Part shown: one piece after another, positions 28,841 to 37,476 of the stretch
Layout of the letters: each line of letters starts with the position of its first letter
Numbering within the stretch: position 1 is the first letter of the stretch
Origin: a virus
IMG/VR virus record: IMGVR_UViG_3300042691_016661
Location: 1-42,935 of that record
Strand: one strand, 5' to 3'
DNA length: 42,935 bases
Notes under the pieces: model-generated
What the model saw: only the letters and a program-made list of their open reading frames with translations
Databases searched by the model: none
What the model was told of the DNA's origin: nothing
Translations under genes and position numbers: made by a program

Positions 28841-31390
28841 ATGGCCCGCATCCCGGTCTACGAGCGCCGCATCGCGCAGGAAAGCAACGCGCCGATTGCG
28901 CGTGTCGGCGCCAGCCCTGTCGCGGCGGCGCTCCAAAACCTGGGGCAGGCCGGCATGCAGGCGGTCGACCGCGTGATGGCAGCCGACCAGGCGGCCGCCG
29001 AGCGGGCCAAGCGCGAGGCCGAGGAGGTCGACAAGGCGCAGGTGCCGAACCTTCTGTCGAACGGACAGGTCTACTGGCAGCAGCGCGAGGACGAGCGGCG
29101 CCAGGCCTGGAAGGTCGGCGACCCGGACATGCGCGAGAAGGCCGGGCAGGAGTTCGACAAGTGGGTGGCCGAGTCGTCGAAGGCGCTCAACACCGACGAC
29201 GGCCGGCGCTACTTCCAGCAGCACGCGGCCAGCATGCGCGCGCGGCTGCTGACCGACACCTACAGCTACCAGCGCAGGTCCACGGTCGAGAAGCTGAACG
29301 CCGACAACGCGGTCGGCGAAGCGAACGACGAGATCCTGGTCGCCCGGGCCTGGAACAACCCGGCCGAGGTCAACGCCATCATCGCCCGGCGCATCGAGCC
29401 GCTGCTGGCCCGAACCGACCTGAGCGAGGCCGAGAAGATCGTCGCGGCCGAGAAGGTCAAGGCCCGCATGTTCCTCGCGCGCGAGCGCGCGTTCGTCGAG
29501 AACGATCCGCAGGGCTGGCTGCAGGCCAACGGCGGGTTGCCCAAGCCGGGACCGGCTGCGGCCGGCAGCCCGGCGCCGGGCTTCGATGTGGTCGTGCAGC
29601 AGATCCTGAAGACCGAGGGCGGCTACAACGCCAGCGACGGCAATAGCGGCGCGCCGGTCAACTTTGGGATCAACCAGCGCGCAAACCCCGACATCGACGT
29701 GAAGAACCTCACGCGTGAGGGCGCGATCAAGATCTACCGCGATCGCTACTGGAACGCTATCGGCGCCGACAACTTGCCGGGCCCGCTGCAAGCGACGGCG
29801 ATGGACGCGGCTGTCAACCAGGGAGTTGGCTGGACGAAGGGCGCATTGGCCGAGGCCGGCGGCGACGTGGCCAAGTTCAACGAGCTCCGTCGCGCACGCT
29901 ACCGCGAGATCGCAGAGAACCCCGATCAGGCCAAGTTCCTGAACACCTGGCTTGCCCGCGTTAAGGATCCCGTTGCGGGCCCTGGCGATCAAGCCCCGGC
30001 CGCGGCTGCTGGCGCACCGGCCGCGCCGACCGGCTGGGCGTCGCAGCACATGGACCCGGACAAGCTCTACCAGCTGCGCGGCCTGGCCGAGTCGCGCGTC
30101 GCTCAGGTGCAGACGCAGGTCAGGTCCGAGGCCGAGCGAACGGTCGGAGACGCGCTGGCCATGCACAAGGACGGCAAGGTCGACCCGTTCAACCTGACGC
30201 CCGACTACTTCGACCGCGCGTTCGGCGCTGACGGTCCGCGGCGCTTCACCGAGTACAAGGCCGGCCAGGGCATGGCGCAGGCGATCGGCAACTTCGCATC
30301 GCAGTCGCCCGAGCAGATCGCGGCGGTGATCCAGGCCGCGGCGCCAGCGCAGGGCCCAGGATACGCGATGGCCGACGCGCGCCAGCAGGTCATGGTGCAG
30401 GCCGCGCGCCAGGTGATCGAGGAGCGCGCGAAAGACCCGCAGGCCTTCGCCATGCGCCACGGCTTGGCCACGACCCGGCCGCTGGACATGAACCAGCCGG
30501 CGCTGATGGCGCCCGAGCTCGCCAAGCGCCAGGCCACGGCCGCCGCGATGCGCGACCGCTACGCCACCCCGCTGCGGGTGTTCACGGAGGCCGAGGCGCA
30601 GCAACTGAGCCAGGTGCTGGCGGCGTTCCCGACCGAGGGCAAGATCGCCTATCTCGACCAGATGCGGCGCGGTCTGAGCGACCCGCAGACCTTCCGCGCG
30701 GCGATGGCGCAGATCGCGCCCGACAGCCCGGTGACGGCGGTTGCGGCGACGATCCTGACGGCGACCGACAGCGTCGTCATGCCGGGCGGGATGTTCTCCG
30801 ACAGCACGGTGCTGCGGCCGCGCAAGGTGGCCGCGACCATGCTCGAGGGCGAGGCGATCTTGAACCCGACCAGGGGCGCCAAGGCGCAGGACGGTCGCGG
30901 CGGGAAGTTCCCGATGCCCAAGGAGGCCGACCTCGAGCTCGCGTTCACCCAGGCGGTCGGCAAGGCCTTCCGCAACGATGCGGCCGGGTTCGGCACGGCC
31001 TACCAGGCGTTCAAGGCCTACTACGCGGGCGCCGCCTCGCAGCGCGGCGTTCTGAGCGAGCAGATCGACAACAAGCTGGCCAAGGAAGCGATCGCGGCGG
31101 CGACCGGCGGCGTGATCGACTTCAACGGCGCCGGCGAGGTGCTTAAGCCATGGGGCACCAGCGACGACCAGTTCAAGAACGAGATCGCGGCCGAGTTCAA
31201 CCGCCTGATCGAGGCGGCCGGCTACAAGGGCACCAGCCTCGACAACCTGCGCGCCTATGGGCTGCTGGGCCTGGGCCAGGGGCGCTACGCGGTCGTGAAC
31301 GGCTCCGACGCCCTGCGCGCGCCGACCGGTCAGGCGATCATCCTCACGCTGCAGGCGCGCTCGACCGCGCAGATCCCGGGGGCGCGGTGA
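28841..31390 (+). CDS. Internal virion protein with embedded GH108 muramidase, 849 aa
   Basis: Ejected core protein. Residues about 246-375 are a GH108 lysozyme with a PG_binding_3 end: VVVQQILKTEGGYNASDGNS (catalytic Glu in TEGGY), APVNFGINQRANPDIDVKNL, IYRDRYWNAI, ATAMDAAVNQGVGWTKGALA. The first 240 residues are coiled-coil/helical, and the rest (about 400-849) is helical without a clear domain. In T7 the peptidoglycan-cutting domain is a different fold (transglycosylase) at the N-terminus of gp16, so this is a distinct solution to wall penetration. The stop overlaps the next GTG. Confidence 0.85.
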   Translation: MARIPVYERRIAQESNAPIARVGASPVAAALQNLGQAGMQAVDRVMAADQAAAERAKREAEEVDKAQVPNLLSNGQVYWQQREDERRQAWKVGDPDMREKAGQEFDKWVAESSKALNTDDGRRYFQQHAASMRARLLTDTYSYQRRSTVEKLNADNAVGEANDEILVARAWNNPAEVNAIIARRIEPLLARTDLSEAEKIVAAEKVKARMFLARERAFVENDPQGWLQANGGLPKPGPAAAGSPAPGFDVVVQQILKTEGGYNASDGNSGAPVNFGINQRANPDIDVKNLTREGAIKIYRDRYWNAIGADNLPGPLQATAMDAAVNQGVGWTKGALAEAGGDVAKFNELRRARYREIAENPDQAKFLNTWLARVKDPVAGPGDQAPAAAAGAPAAPTGWASQHMDPDKLYQLRGLAESRVAQVQTQVRSEAERTVGDALAMHKDGKVDPFNLTPDYFDRAFGADGPRRFTEYKAGQGMAQAIGNFASQSPEQIAAVIQAAAPAQGPGYAMADARQQVMVQAARQVIEERAKDPQAFAMRHGLATTRPLDMNQPALMAPELAKRQATAAAMRDRYATPLRVFTEAEAQQLSQVLAAFPTEGKIAYLDQMRRGLSDPQTFRAAMAQIAPDSPVTAVAATILTATDSVVMPGGMFSDSTVLRPRKVAATMLEGEAILNPTRGAKAQDGRGGKFPMPKEADLELAFTQAVGKAFRNDAAGFGTAYQAFKAYYAGAASQRGVLSEQIDNKLAKEAIAAATGGVIDFNGAGEVLKPWGTSDDQFKNEIAAEFNRLIEAAGYKGTSLDNLRAYGLLGLGQGRYAVVNGSDALRAPTGQAIILTLQARSTAQIPGAR

Positions 31391-34300
31391 GCTACTTCGA
31401 TCTCGACCCGACCGTCGAAGCCAACACGCTTAGCAAGCTCGGCACGATCCAGCCCGGCGACATGGGCCCGGGGTTCTTCTCCGGCGCCGGGACCGGCCTT
31501 GCCCGAGGCGCCGCGCAGCTGATGATGACGCCGGCCGCGCTGCTGGCCGACGCGGCGACGCCGATGCTGCGCGACGTGGTTAGGCCGTTCGACCAGCTGC
31601 TGGGCTCCAATATCGAGGACTGGCTGATTGGCCAGCAGGCGCAGGCCCGTCGTGACGTAGCGCGGTTCATGCCCGGGCCGGACGTGGGCACCTTTGGGCA
31701 GCTGATGTTTGGCTTCTCGCAAATCATTCCGCAGGCCGCAGTCGGCGGCCTGTCTGGCGGCCCGGTTGGCGCTGCGGCGCTGCCTGGCACGCTGCAAGGC
31801 TACCAGTCCATGCTGGCCATGCAGGACAAGGGCGTCGACCAGCTGACCGCGGCCGGCGTGGGCGGCATCACCGGCCTTATGACGGCGGCCGGCGTCGCCA
31901 TCCCGGCCACGTTCGGCGGACGGCTGCTGCCGACCTTGGGCATCGGCGCCGCGGCCAACGTCGGGCAGGGCATGGTGACGCGCGGATCCACCGGCGCGCT
32001 GCTGGACGCGCGCGGCTACACGGACATGGCCAAGCAGTACGAGGCCTTCGACGCCGAGGCGATTGCCATTGACGCGCTGCTGGGCGTGGCGCTGGGCGGC
32101 GTTGCGTTTGGCCTTCAGCGCACAGCCGGCCGGCCGGCGGCGAGCCAGATCAAGCCGTCGCTGGTCGACGAGGCGCTGGTCGCGGCGCAGCGCCAGCATG
32201 CCGACGTGCCGACCGCGCCCGGCGTGCCGACCGATCCGGCATCGCGCACGGCGCATACCCAGGCGCTGGAGAAGGCCGTCACCGACCTGGTGAACGACAG
32301 GCCCGTCGACGTGTCGACGACCGCCGTGGCCGACGCCGAGTTCGTGCCGAACCGGGCGCAGCTGCAGGCGGCCGTCGAGGCGGCCACGGCCGAGCTCTCG
32401 CCGCTGGGCAAGCTGCTGAACGAGATCGACACCCTGCGGGCCGAGGTCGAGGCCGCTGGCGTCACGCCGGCCGACGACCCGCTGTTCACCGGCCGGCCGG
32501 TGGCTGAGGTTCCGGTTGCGCCAGTCGAGGCGCCGGCGCCGCGCGACTTCCCGAGCACGGTGCCGGGCCGGGCCGGCGAGGTGTTCGTCGGCGAGCGCTC
32601 CGAGCCGGTGCGGTTCATGCTGGTCGAGGCTGGCGACCTGTCGGGCGCGGTGGCCAAGGGCGACAACCAGTTCCGCGACCGCGCGCGCGCAGCGTCTCAG
32701 CTGCAGATCGCCAAGATCGCCAACGACCTGCAGTTTGGCCGCCTGGGCGAGGCGCCGACGATGGCCGAAGGCGCGCCGACCCTGGCCAACGACGGCCGAG
32801 TCGTGGGCGGCAACGGCCGGGTGCTGGCCATCCAGCGCGCCTACGACCAGGGCACGGCGGCGGGCTACCGCGCGGCGCTGGCCGACAGGGCGGTCGAGTT
32901 CGGGCTGACGCGCGAGCAGGTCGATGGGCTGCAGCAGCCCGTTCTGGTGCGGCAGTTCGAGAACCCGGTCGACGTGCGCCAGGCGGCCATCCTGTCGAAC
33001 GAGGGCGGCGCGCTGCGCATGTCAGCGCTGGAGCAGGCCAAGGTCGACGCCGAGCGCATGCCGAGCCTGAACAGCGTCGAACTCCCCGAGTCGGGCGACT
33101 TCACGGCGGCGTCGATGCGCCAGTTCGTGCGGCAGTGGCTGTCGCGCTACCCGCAGGCCGAGCAAGGCAACTTGATCGCAGGCGACGGCAACCTGTCGGC
33201 CGAGGGCGCGCTGCGCATGCGCAACGCGGTGCTGTACTCGGCCTACGGCGACAGTCCGACCCTGGCCCGCCTGGTCGAGTCGACCGACGAGCGGCAGCGC
33301 AACATTGCCGGCGCGCTGGTGAAGGCCGCCCCGACCGTGGCCGAGGCCCGCGCGCTGATCGAAACCGGCGCTCTGCACGACCGCGACATCCAGCCGCAGC
33401 TGCTCGAGGCTGTTGCAATCTCGCAACGGTTGCGGGCCGATGGCATGCGGCTCGACGATTTCCTCGCGCAGACCGACGCGTTCTCCGACCCGGTCGGGCC
33501 CGAGACGACGATGCTGCTGCGCCACCTCGAGGCGAACACCCGGTCGCAGCGCGCGATCGCCGACGCGGTGACGGGCTACTACGACGCGGTGCGCGCGCTG
33601 GGCGACCCGCGGCAGGCGTCGATGTTCGACGCCGAGCCGCCTGGCCGGGCCGAGATCCTGCGGGCCGTGCTCGAAGGGCGCAAATTGCCGCCGGAGGCCC
33701 CCAGTGACGACGCGACCTACGGCGGCCGGATCCCCAAGTCGCCTGACCTGCCGCCGGATCAGCAGGCCGTTGAGGCGCGGTTCGCGGCCTGGATCCTCGA
33801 GGACGTGGACCGGGCCGTGCGTGAGTACGGCGCGCACCCGGAGACGCAGGGCGGCAAGGTGCTGAACACCGACATCGCCCGCGACCTGTCGCGCGATTAC
33901 AACGCCACGAAAGACACGCGATCGACCCTGTCGGCCGCCGTGCACGAGCCGGCGTCCTGGCTGGTCAAGGAGATCTATCGGCGCAAGCTGGCCGAGGCCC
34001 CGGCCGCCGGCGAGCGCGCGGTCGTGACGTTCACGGCTGGCGGCACCGGCGCGGGCAAGTCGTCGGCGATCGAGAAGGTTCCGGTCGTGAACATGGCGGT
34101 GCGGGCTTCGCAGGTGGTCTACGACACCAACATGAACACGCTTGACACTGCGCGCGGGCGCATCGAACAAGCGCTCGCCGCAGGAAAGGACGTGGCGCTG
34201 GTGTTCGTGGCGCGCGACCCCGTCGTCGCGCTGACGGCCGGCGCCTTGCCGCGGGCCATGCGCCAGGGCCGGACGGTTCCCTTGTCCGAGCACGCCAAGA

Positions 34301-34866
34301 CCCACCAGGGCGCGGCGAAGGTGCTGAAGCAGCTGGCCAAGGAGTACGAGGGCGACAGCCGCGTCGCGATCACGGTCGTTGACAACACCGGCCCGAACGG
34401 CACCCAGGCTGTTGCGAAAATTGCGCGCGTTGAGGAAATCGACTACACTGATCTGGAGGCAAGGCTGCGCAAGGCCTTGGAAGATGAGTATGCAAACGGT
34501 CGAATCAGCGAAGTCGTATACCGCGGAACAGTTGGCGGCGATGCCGCCGCGCCAGGCGTTCGAGCACCTGCAGGCGATGCCGCAGGAACAGGCCAGCGCC
34601 CTGATGCTGAAAATGCCGCACCAGGCGTTCAGCGCGATCTCGGCGGAAGCGATGGCGCACCAGCTGCGCCAGCAGACGACGGCGGGCTGATCGACGCTCA
34701 AGTCGGGCAGATCCTCGACGGCGCGCCGAACGCGCAACTTGTCGGCGATGACGCCATGCCACGCACCGCGGCGGTCGCGCTGGCTGAAGCAGACACCATG
34801 ATGGCCAGGACCGAGAAGGACGCCGACGCGTACCCGGCGGCCGTGGCCTGTGCACTCAGGGGGTGA
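31387..34866 (+). CDS. Giant polyvalent-type protein with DdrB/ParB-like and zeta-kinase-like domains, 1159 aa
   Basis: GTG at 31387 overlaps the previous stop. Order: Gly/Ala-rich hydrophobic N-terminus (about 30-250, several possible membrane-inserting helices), a linker, a DdrB/ParB-superfamily domain (about 400-550; RFMLVEAGDLSG, DRARAASQLQIAKIANDLQF, VVGGNGRVLAIQRAYD), a helical middle, and a P-loop kinase resembling zeta toxin (about 875-1005; VVTFTAGGTGAGKSSAIEKV, then VVYDTNMNTLDTARGRIEQA). Such multi-domain proteins are known as polyvalent proteins and are thought to enter the host with the DNA. Residues about 1055-1100 are low complexity because a second gene is nested there out of frame. 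Confidence 0.82.
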   Translation: MSYFDLDPTVEANTLSKLGTIQPGDMGPGFFSGAGTGLARGAAQLMMTPAALLADAATPMLRDVVRPFDQLLGSNIEDWLIGQQAQARRDVARFMPGPDVGTFGQLMFGFSQIIPQAAVGGLSGGPVGAAALPGTLQGYQSMLAMQDKGVDQLTAAGVGGITGLMTAAGVAIPATFGGRLLPTLGIGAAANVGQGMVTRGSTGALLDARGYTDMAKQYEAFDAEAIAIDALLGVALGGVAFGLQRTAGRPAASQIKPSLVDEALVAAQRQHADVPTAPGVPTDPASRTAHTQALEKAVTDLVNDRPVDVSTTAVADAEFVPNRAQLQAAVEAATAELSPLGKLLNEIDTLRAEVEAAGVTPADDPLFTGRPVAEVPVAPVEAPAPRDFPSTVPGRAGEVFVGERSEPVRFMLVEAGDLSGAVAKGDNQFRDRARAASQLQIAKIANDLQFGRLGEAPTMAEGAPTLANDGRVVGGNGRVLAIQRAYDQGTAAGYRAALADRAVEFGLTREQVDGLQQPVLVRQFENPVDVRQAAILSNEGGALRMSALEQAKVDAERMPSLNSVELPESGDFTAASMRQFVRQWLSRYPQAEQGNLIAGDGNLSAEGALRMRNAVLYSAYGDSPTLARLVESTDERQRNIAGALVKAAPTVAEARALIETGALHDRDIQPQLLEAVAISQRLRADGMRLDDFLAQTDAFSDPVGPETTMLLRHLEANTRSQRAIADAVTGYYDAVRALGDPRQASMFDAEPPGRAEILRAVLEGRKLPPEAPSDDATYGGRIPKSPDLPPDQQAVEARFAAWILEDVDRAVREYGAHPETQGGKVLNTDIARDLSRDYNATKDTRSTLSAAVHEPASWLVKEIYRRKLAEAPAAGERAVVTFTAGGTGAGKSSAIEKVPVVNMAVRASQVVYDTNMNTLDTARGRIEQALAAGKDVALVFVARDPVVALTAGALPRAMRQGRTVPLSEHAKTHQGAAKVLKQLAKEYEGDSRVAITVVDNTGPNGTQAVAKIARVEEIDYTDLEARLRKALEDEYANGRISEVVYRGTVGGDAAAPGVRAPAGDAAGTGQRPDAENAAPGVQRDLGGSDGAPAAPADDGGLIDAQVGQILDGAPNAQLVGDDAMPRTAAVALAEADTMMARTEKDADAYPAAVACALRG
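34421..34449 (+). promoter_or_regulatory. Possible internal promoter before the nested gene
   Basis: -35 TTGCGC (34421-34426), 17-base spacer, -10 TACACT (34444-34449), inside the polyvalent gene. GTTGCGAAAATTGCG just upstream matches the promoter-motif family. Predicted start near 34456, before the nested ATG at 34490. Confidence 0.4.
34490..34690 (+). CDS. Small gene nested out of frame in the polyvalent gene, 66 aa
   Basis: ATG at 34490 with GGAAG six bases upstream (an in-frame ATG also at 34484). Product: MQTVESAKSYTAEQLAAMPP, RQAFEHLQAMPQEQASALML, KMPHQAFSAISAEAMAHQLR, a helical protein with three AMP/KMP-type repeats. In this stretch the nested frame has mostly G/C third bases, as do real genes of this phage, whereas the main frame shows many A/T third bases and low-complexity Gly/Ala/Pro sequence. 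Before and after it, the main frame regains its bias. This indicates that the nested frame is under coding constraint. Function unknown. Confidence 0.6.
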   Translation: MQTVESAKSYTAEQLAAMPPRQAFEHLQAMPQEQASALMLKMPHQAFSAISAEAMAHQLRQQTTAG

Positions 34867-37400
34867 TGATGCGTGATCGGTGCGTCGCGGCGGTGCAGAA
34901 GGCCGCAGGCCGGGAGATGAGCCAGAAGGAGATCCAGGGCATCGAGGACCGGATCTCCAAGCACATGCGCCTGCTGGCCCGGCGCGACCCGGCGGCGTGG
35001 CAGAAGCTGCCCGAGGCGGCGCGGATGGGCCAGGCCGCGCAGGCGGCGGTCGCCGAGCTCACGCGCGAGGCCGAGCTCCAGAAGTTCCGGCTCCAGAAGC
35101 AGCTGATCGCCAAGGACCGCCTCGAGCGCGAGACGGGTTCCTGGGGCGCTGGTCGGCTCGATGCGATCAAGCGCAAGATCGCGGCCGTCACGGACGGCAA
35201 GGGATCGTTCCGCTCGATCGAGACGCTGGCGCATTCGATCCGCACCGACGCGCTGCGGCGCCTGCAGGACGCGTTCGACGTGCTCGACCCGCGGATGTTC
35301 GGCCTATTTGAGAACGAGGCGGGCGTGACGGCGTTCATGCGCGCGCTGTACGGCAAGACCGAGGGGATCGACCCGAAGGTCGTCAAGGCGGCCAAGGCCT
35401 GGCTGGACGTGGCCAACGGCATGCGCGAGCAGTTCAACGCGGCCGGCGGCAAGATCGGCCGGCTGCAGGACTGGGCCATGCCGCAGCACCACTCGCAGAT
35501 GCGGGTGTCGCAGGCCGGCGTCGACCGGTGGATCGAGGACACGCTGCCCAAGGTCGACCGATCGCGCTACGTCAACGAGGACGGCACGCTCTACGACGAC
35601 CGGCAGATGCGCGAGTTCATGCGCGGCGCCTGGCGGTCGATCGCGACGAACGGCCTGGACGACATCGAGCCCGGGCGGCCCGGCGCGGCGATGGTGGCCA
35701 ACCGACGCGCAGCGCACCGCGAGATCCACTTCAAGGGCCCCGACGAGTTCCTGGCCTACCAGAAAGACTACGGCGACGCGCCGCTGCTGCAGATCATGGT
35801 GAACCACGTCGACGGCATCGCGCGCGACACGGCGGCCGTCGAGGAGTTCGGGCCCAACCCGGCGCTCATGTACCAGTACCTGCGCGACAAGGGCCTGAGC
35901 GAGGGCGCGGTCGGCGATCCGCAGAACACCGGCCGCTACGAGGCGCAGGCCACGAAGCTCGACAGCCTCTGGCGCTGGGTGAGCGGCGACCAGCCGCCGG
36001 TGGCCAGCATGTGGCTGGCGCGCGGCTTCGACGCGGTGCGCAACTGGCTGGTGGCTACGAGGCTCGGCGGCGCCGTGATCTCGTCGATCGCCGACGAGGG
36101 CACGATCGCGATCACATCGAAGATCAACAACCTGTCCTACATGCAGGTTTTCGGGAACGAGCTCCGCGGCATGAACCTGGCCAACGCCGAGGAGCTCCGG
36201 CAGGCGCGCCGGGCCGGCTTGGCGCTCGAGACGATGATCGGCGACCTGAACCGGTGGGGCCAGGACAATCTCGGCAGCACGATCTCGTCGAAGCTGGCCC
36301 ACACGACGCTGCGCCTGTCGGGCCTGAACGCGATCACCGACGTGCGGCGCCGCGCGTTCGGCGTCACGATGATGGACTCGATCGGGCACCTGACCCGCAA
36401 CGTCGACACGCTGGCCAAGCTCGACGAGCACGACAACCGCATCCTCCTGTCCAAGGGCATCACCGAAACCGACTGGCAGGTGTGGCGCCTTGCCGAGCCC
36501 GAGAAGTGGGGCGGCAACGACACGGTGCTGACGCCGGACGCGATCTACGCCATCCCCGACGAGAAGCTGGCCGGCCTGGTGACGGACATGGCCGACCCGA
36601 CCGCGGCGCGCACGCTCAAGCGCGAGGCGGCGCTGAAGCTGATCGGCACGGTGGCCGAGGAGGTCGACATGGCCGTGATCACGCCCAAGGCCATCGAGCG
36701 CATGATGACCGGCGCCGGCCTGGAGCGCGGCACCTGGAAGGGCGAGCTCACGCGCTCGGTGTTCCTGTTCAAGACCACGCCGATCGCGATCGTCTATCGG
36801 CACTGGTCGCGCGCGCTGGCCGCGGACACGGCAGCCGGCAAGGTGGGCTACATCTCGGCGCTGATCGCCTCGACGACGCTGCTGGGCGCCTTCGCGATGC
36901 AGCTGAAGGAGATCCTGGCCGGCCGCGACCCGCGGGTGCTGTACTCCAGCGACGAGCCCGGGCTGGCGGTGAAGAACTGGGTGCAGGCCTTCCTGCAGGG
37001 CGGATCGTTCGGCATCTACGGCGACTTCCTGTTCTCCAACACCACGCGGGCGCAGTCGAGCCCGATCGCGGCGTTCCTGGGTCCCGTGGCGAGCCTGGCC
37101 GAGCAGTTCTTCAACCTGACGCAGGGCAACCTGGTGCAGATGGCGCAAGGCAAGGAGACGAACGCCGGCGCCGAGGCGGTGCGGTTCTTCAAGAACAACA
37201 TCCCGATGGCGAACCTCTGGTACACCAAGGCCGCGCTCGATCACGCGATCTTCAACCAGCTGCAGGAGTACGTGTCGCCGGGCTACCTGAACCAGCAGCA
37301 GGCCCGCATGCGGCGCGAGTTCGGCGCGGTAAGCTACTGGAACCCGCACGACCCGCTGCCGGAGCGGGCGCCGGACTTCGGGCGCATGGTCGGCCAGTGA
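34866..37400 (+). CDS. Large internal virion protein, gp16-like position, 844 aa
   Basis: ATG at 34866 (a GTG at 34863 and an ATG at 34869 are alternatives) after CAGGGGG. Largely helical: IEDRISKHMRLLARRDPAAW, LFENEAGVTAFMRALYGKTE, WLDVANGMREQFNAAGGKIG, and RLGGAVISSIADEGTIAITS. Late in the protein a hydrophobic stretch (VGYISALIASTTLLGAFAMQ) could insert into membrane. This pattern is common to large podoviral ejection proteins following polyvalent proteins. It has no catalytic domain that I can see; the muramidase lies in the earlier gene. Confidence 0.78.
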   Translation: MMRDRCVAAVQKAAGREMSQKEIQGIEDRISKHMRLLARRDPAAWQKLPEAARMGQAAQAAVAELTREAELQKFRLQKQLIAKDRLERETGSWGAGRLDAIKRKIAAVTDGKGSFRSIETLAHSIRTDALRRLQDAFDVLDPRMFGLFENEAGVTAFMRALYGKTEGIDPKVVKAAKAWLDVANGMREQFNAAGGKIGRLQDWAMPQHHSQMRVSQAGVDRWIEDTLPKVDRSRYVNEDGTLYDDRQMREFMRGAWRSIATNGLDDIEPGRPGAAMVANRRAAHREIHFKGPDEFLAYQKDYGDAPLLQIMVNHVDGIARDTAAVEEFGPNPALMYQYLRDKGLSEGAVGDPQNTGRYEAQATKLDSLWRWVSGDQPPVASMWLARGFDAVRNWLVATRLGGAVISSIADEGTIAITSKINNLSYMQVFGNELRGMNLANAEELRQARRAGLALETMIGDLNRWGQDNLGSTISSKLAHTTLRLSGLNAITDVRRRAFGVTMMDSIGHLTRNVDTLAKLDEHDNRILLSKGITETDWQVWRLAEPEKWGGNDTVLTPDAIYAIPDEKLAGLVTDMADPTAARTLKREAALKLIGTVAEEVDMAVITPKAIERMMTGAGLERGTWKGELTRSVFLFKTTPIAIVYRHWSRALAADTAAGKVGYISALIASTTLLGAFAMQLKEILAGRDPRVLYSSDEPGLAVKNWVQAFLQGGSFGIYGDFLFSNTTRAQSSPIAAFLGPVASLAEQFFNLTQGNLVQMAQGKETNAGAEAVRFFKNNIPMANLWYTKAALDHAIFNQLQEYVSPGYLNQQQARMRREFGAVSYWNPHDPLPERAPDFGRMVGQ

Positions 37401-37420
37401 TGCGGTAGCCTCACCGCGCA

Positions 37421-37449
37421 TTGTGGTTTGCGCACCACATGCCTAGAAT
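37421..37449 (+). promoter_or_regulatory. Promoter for the tailspike gene
   Basis: -35 TTGTGG (37421-37426), 17-base spacer, -10 TAGAAT (37444-37449). TGTGGT (37422-37427) and ACCACA (37434-37439) make an inverted repeat over the -35, an operator candidate. Start of the gene at 37477. Confidence 0.65.
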
Positions 37450-37476
37450 GCGGCACCGTTTCGCTCGGGTGCTGCA

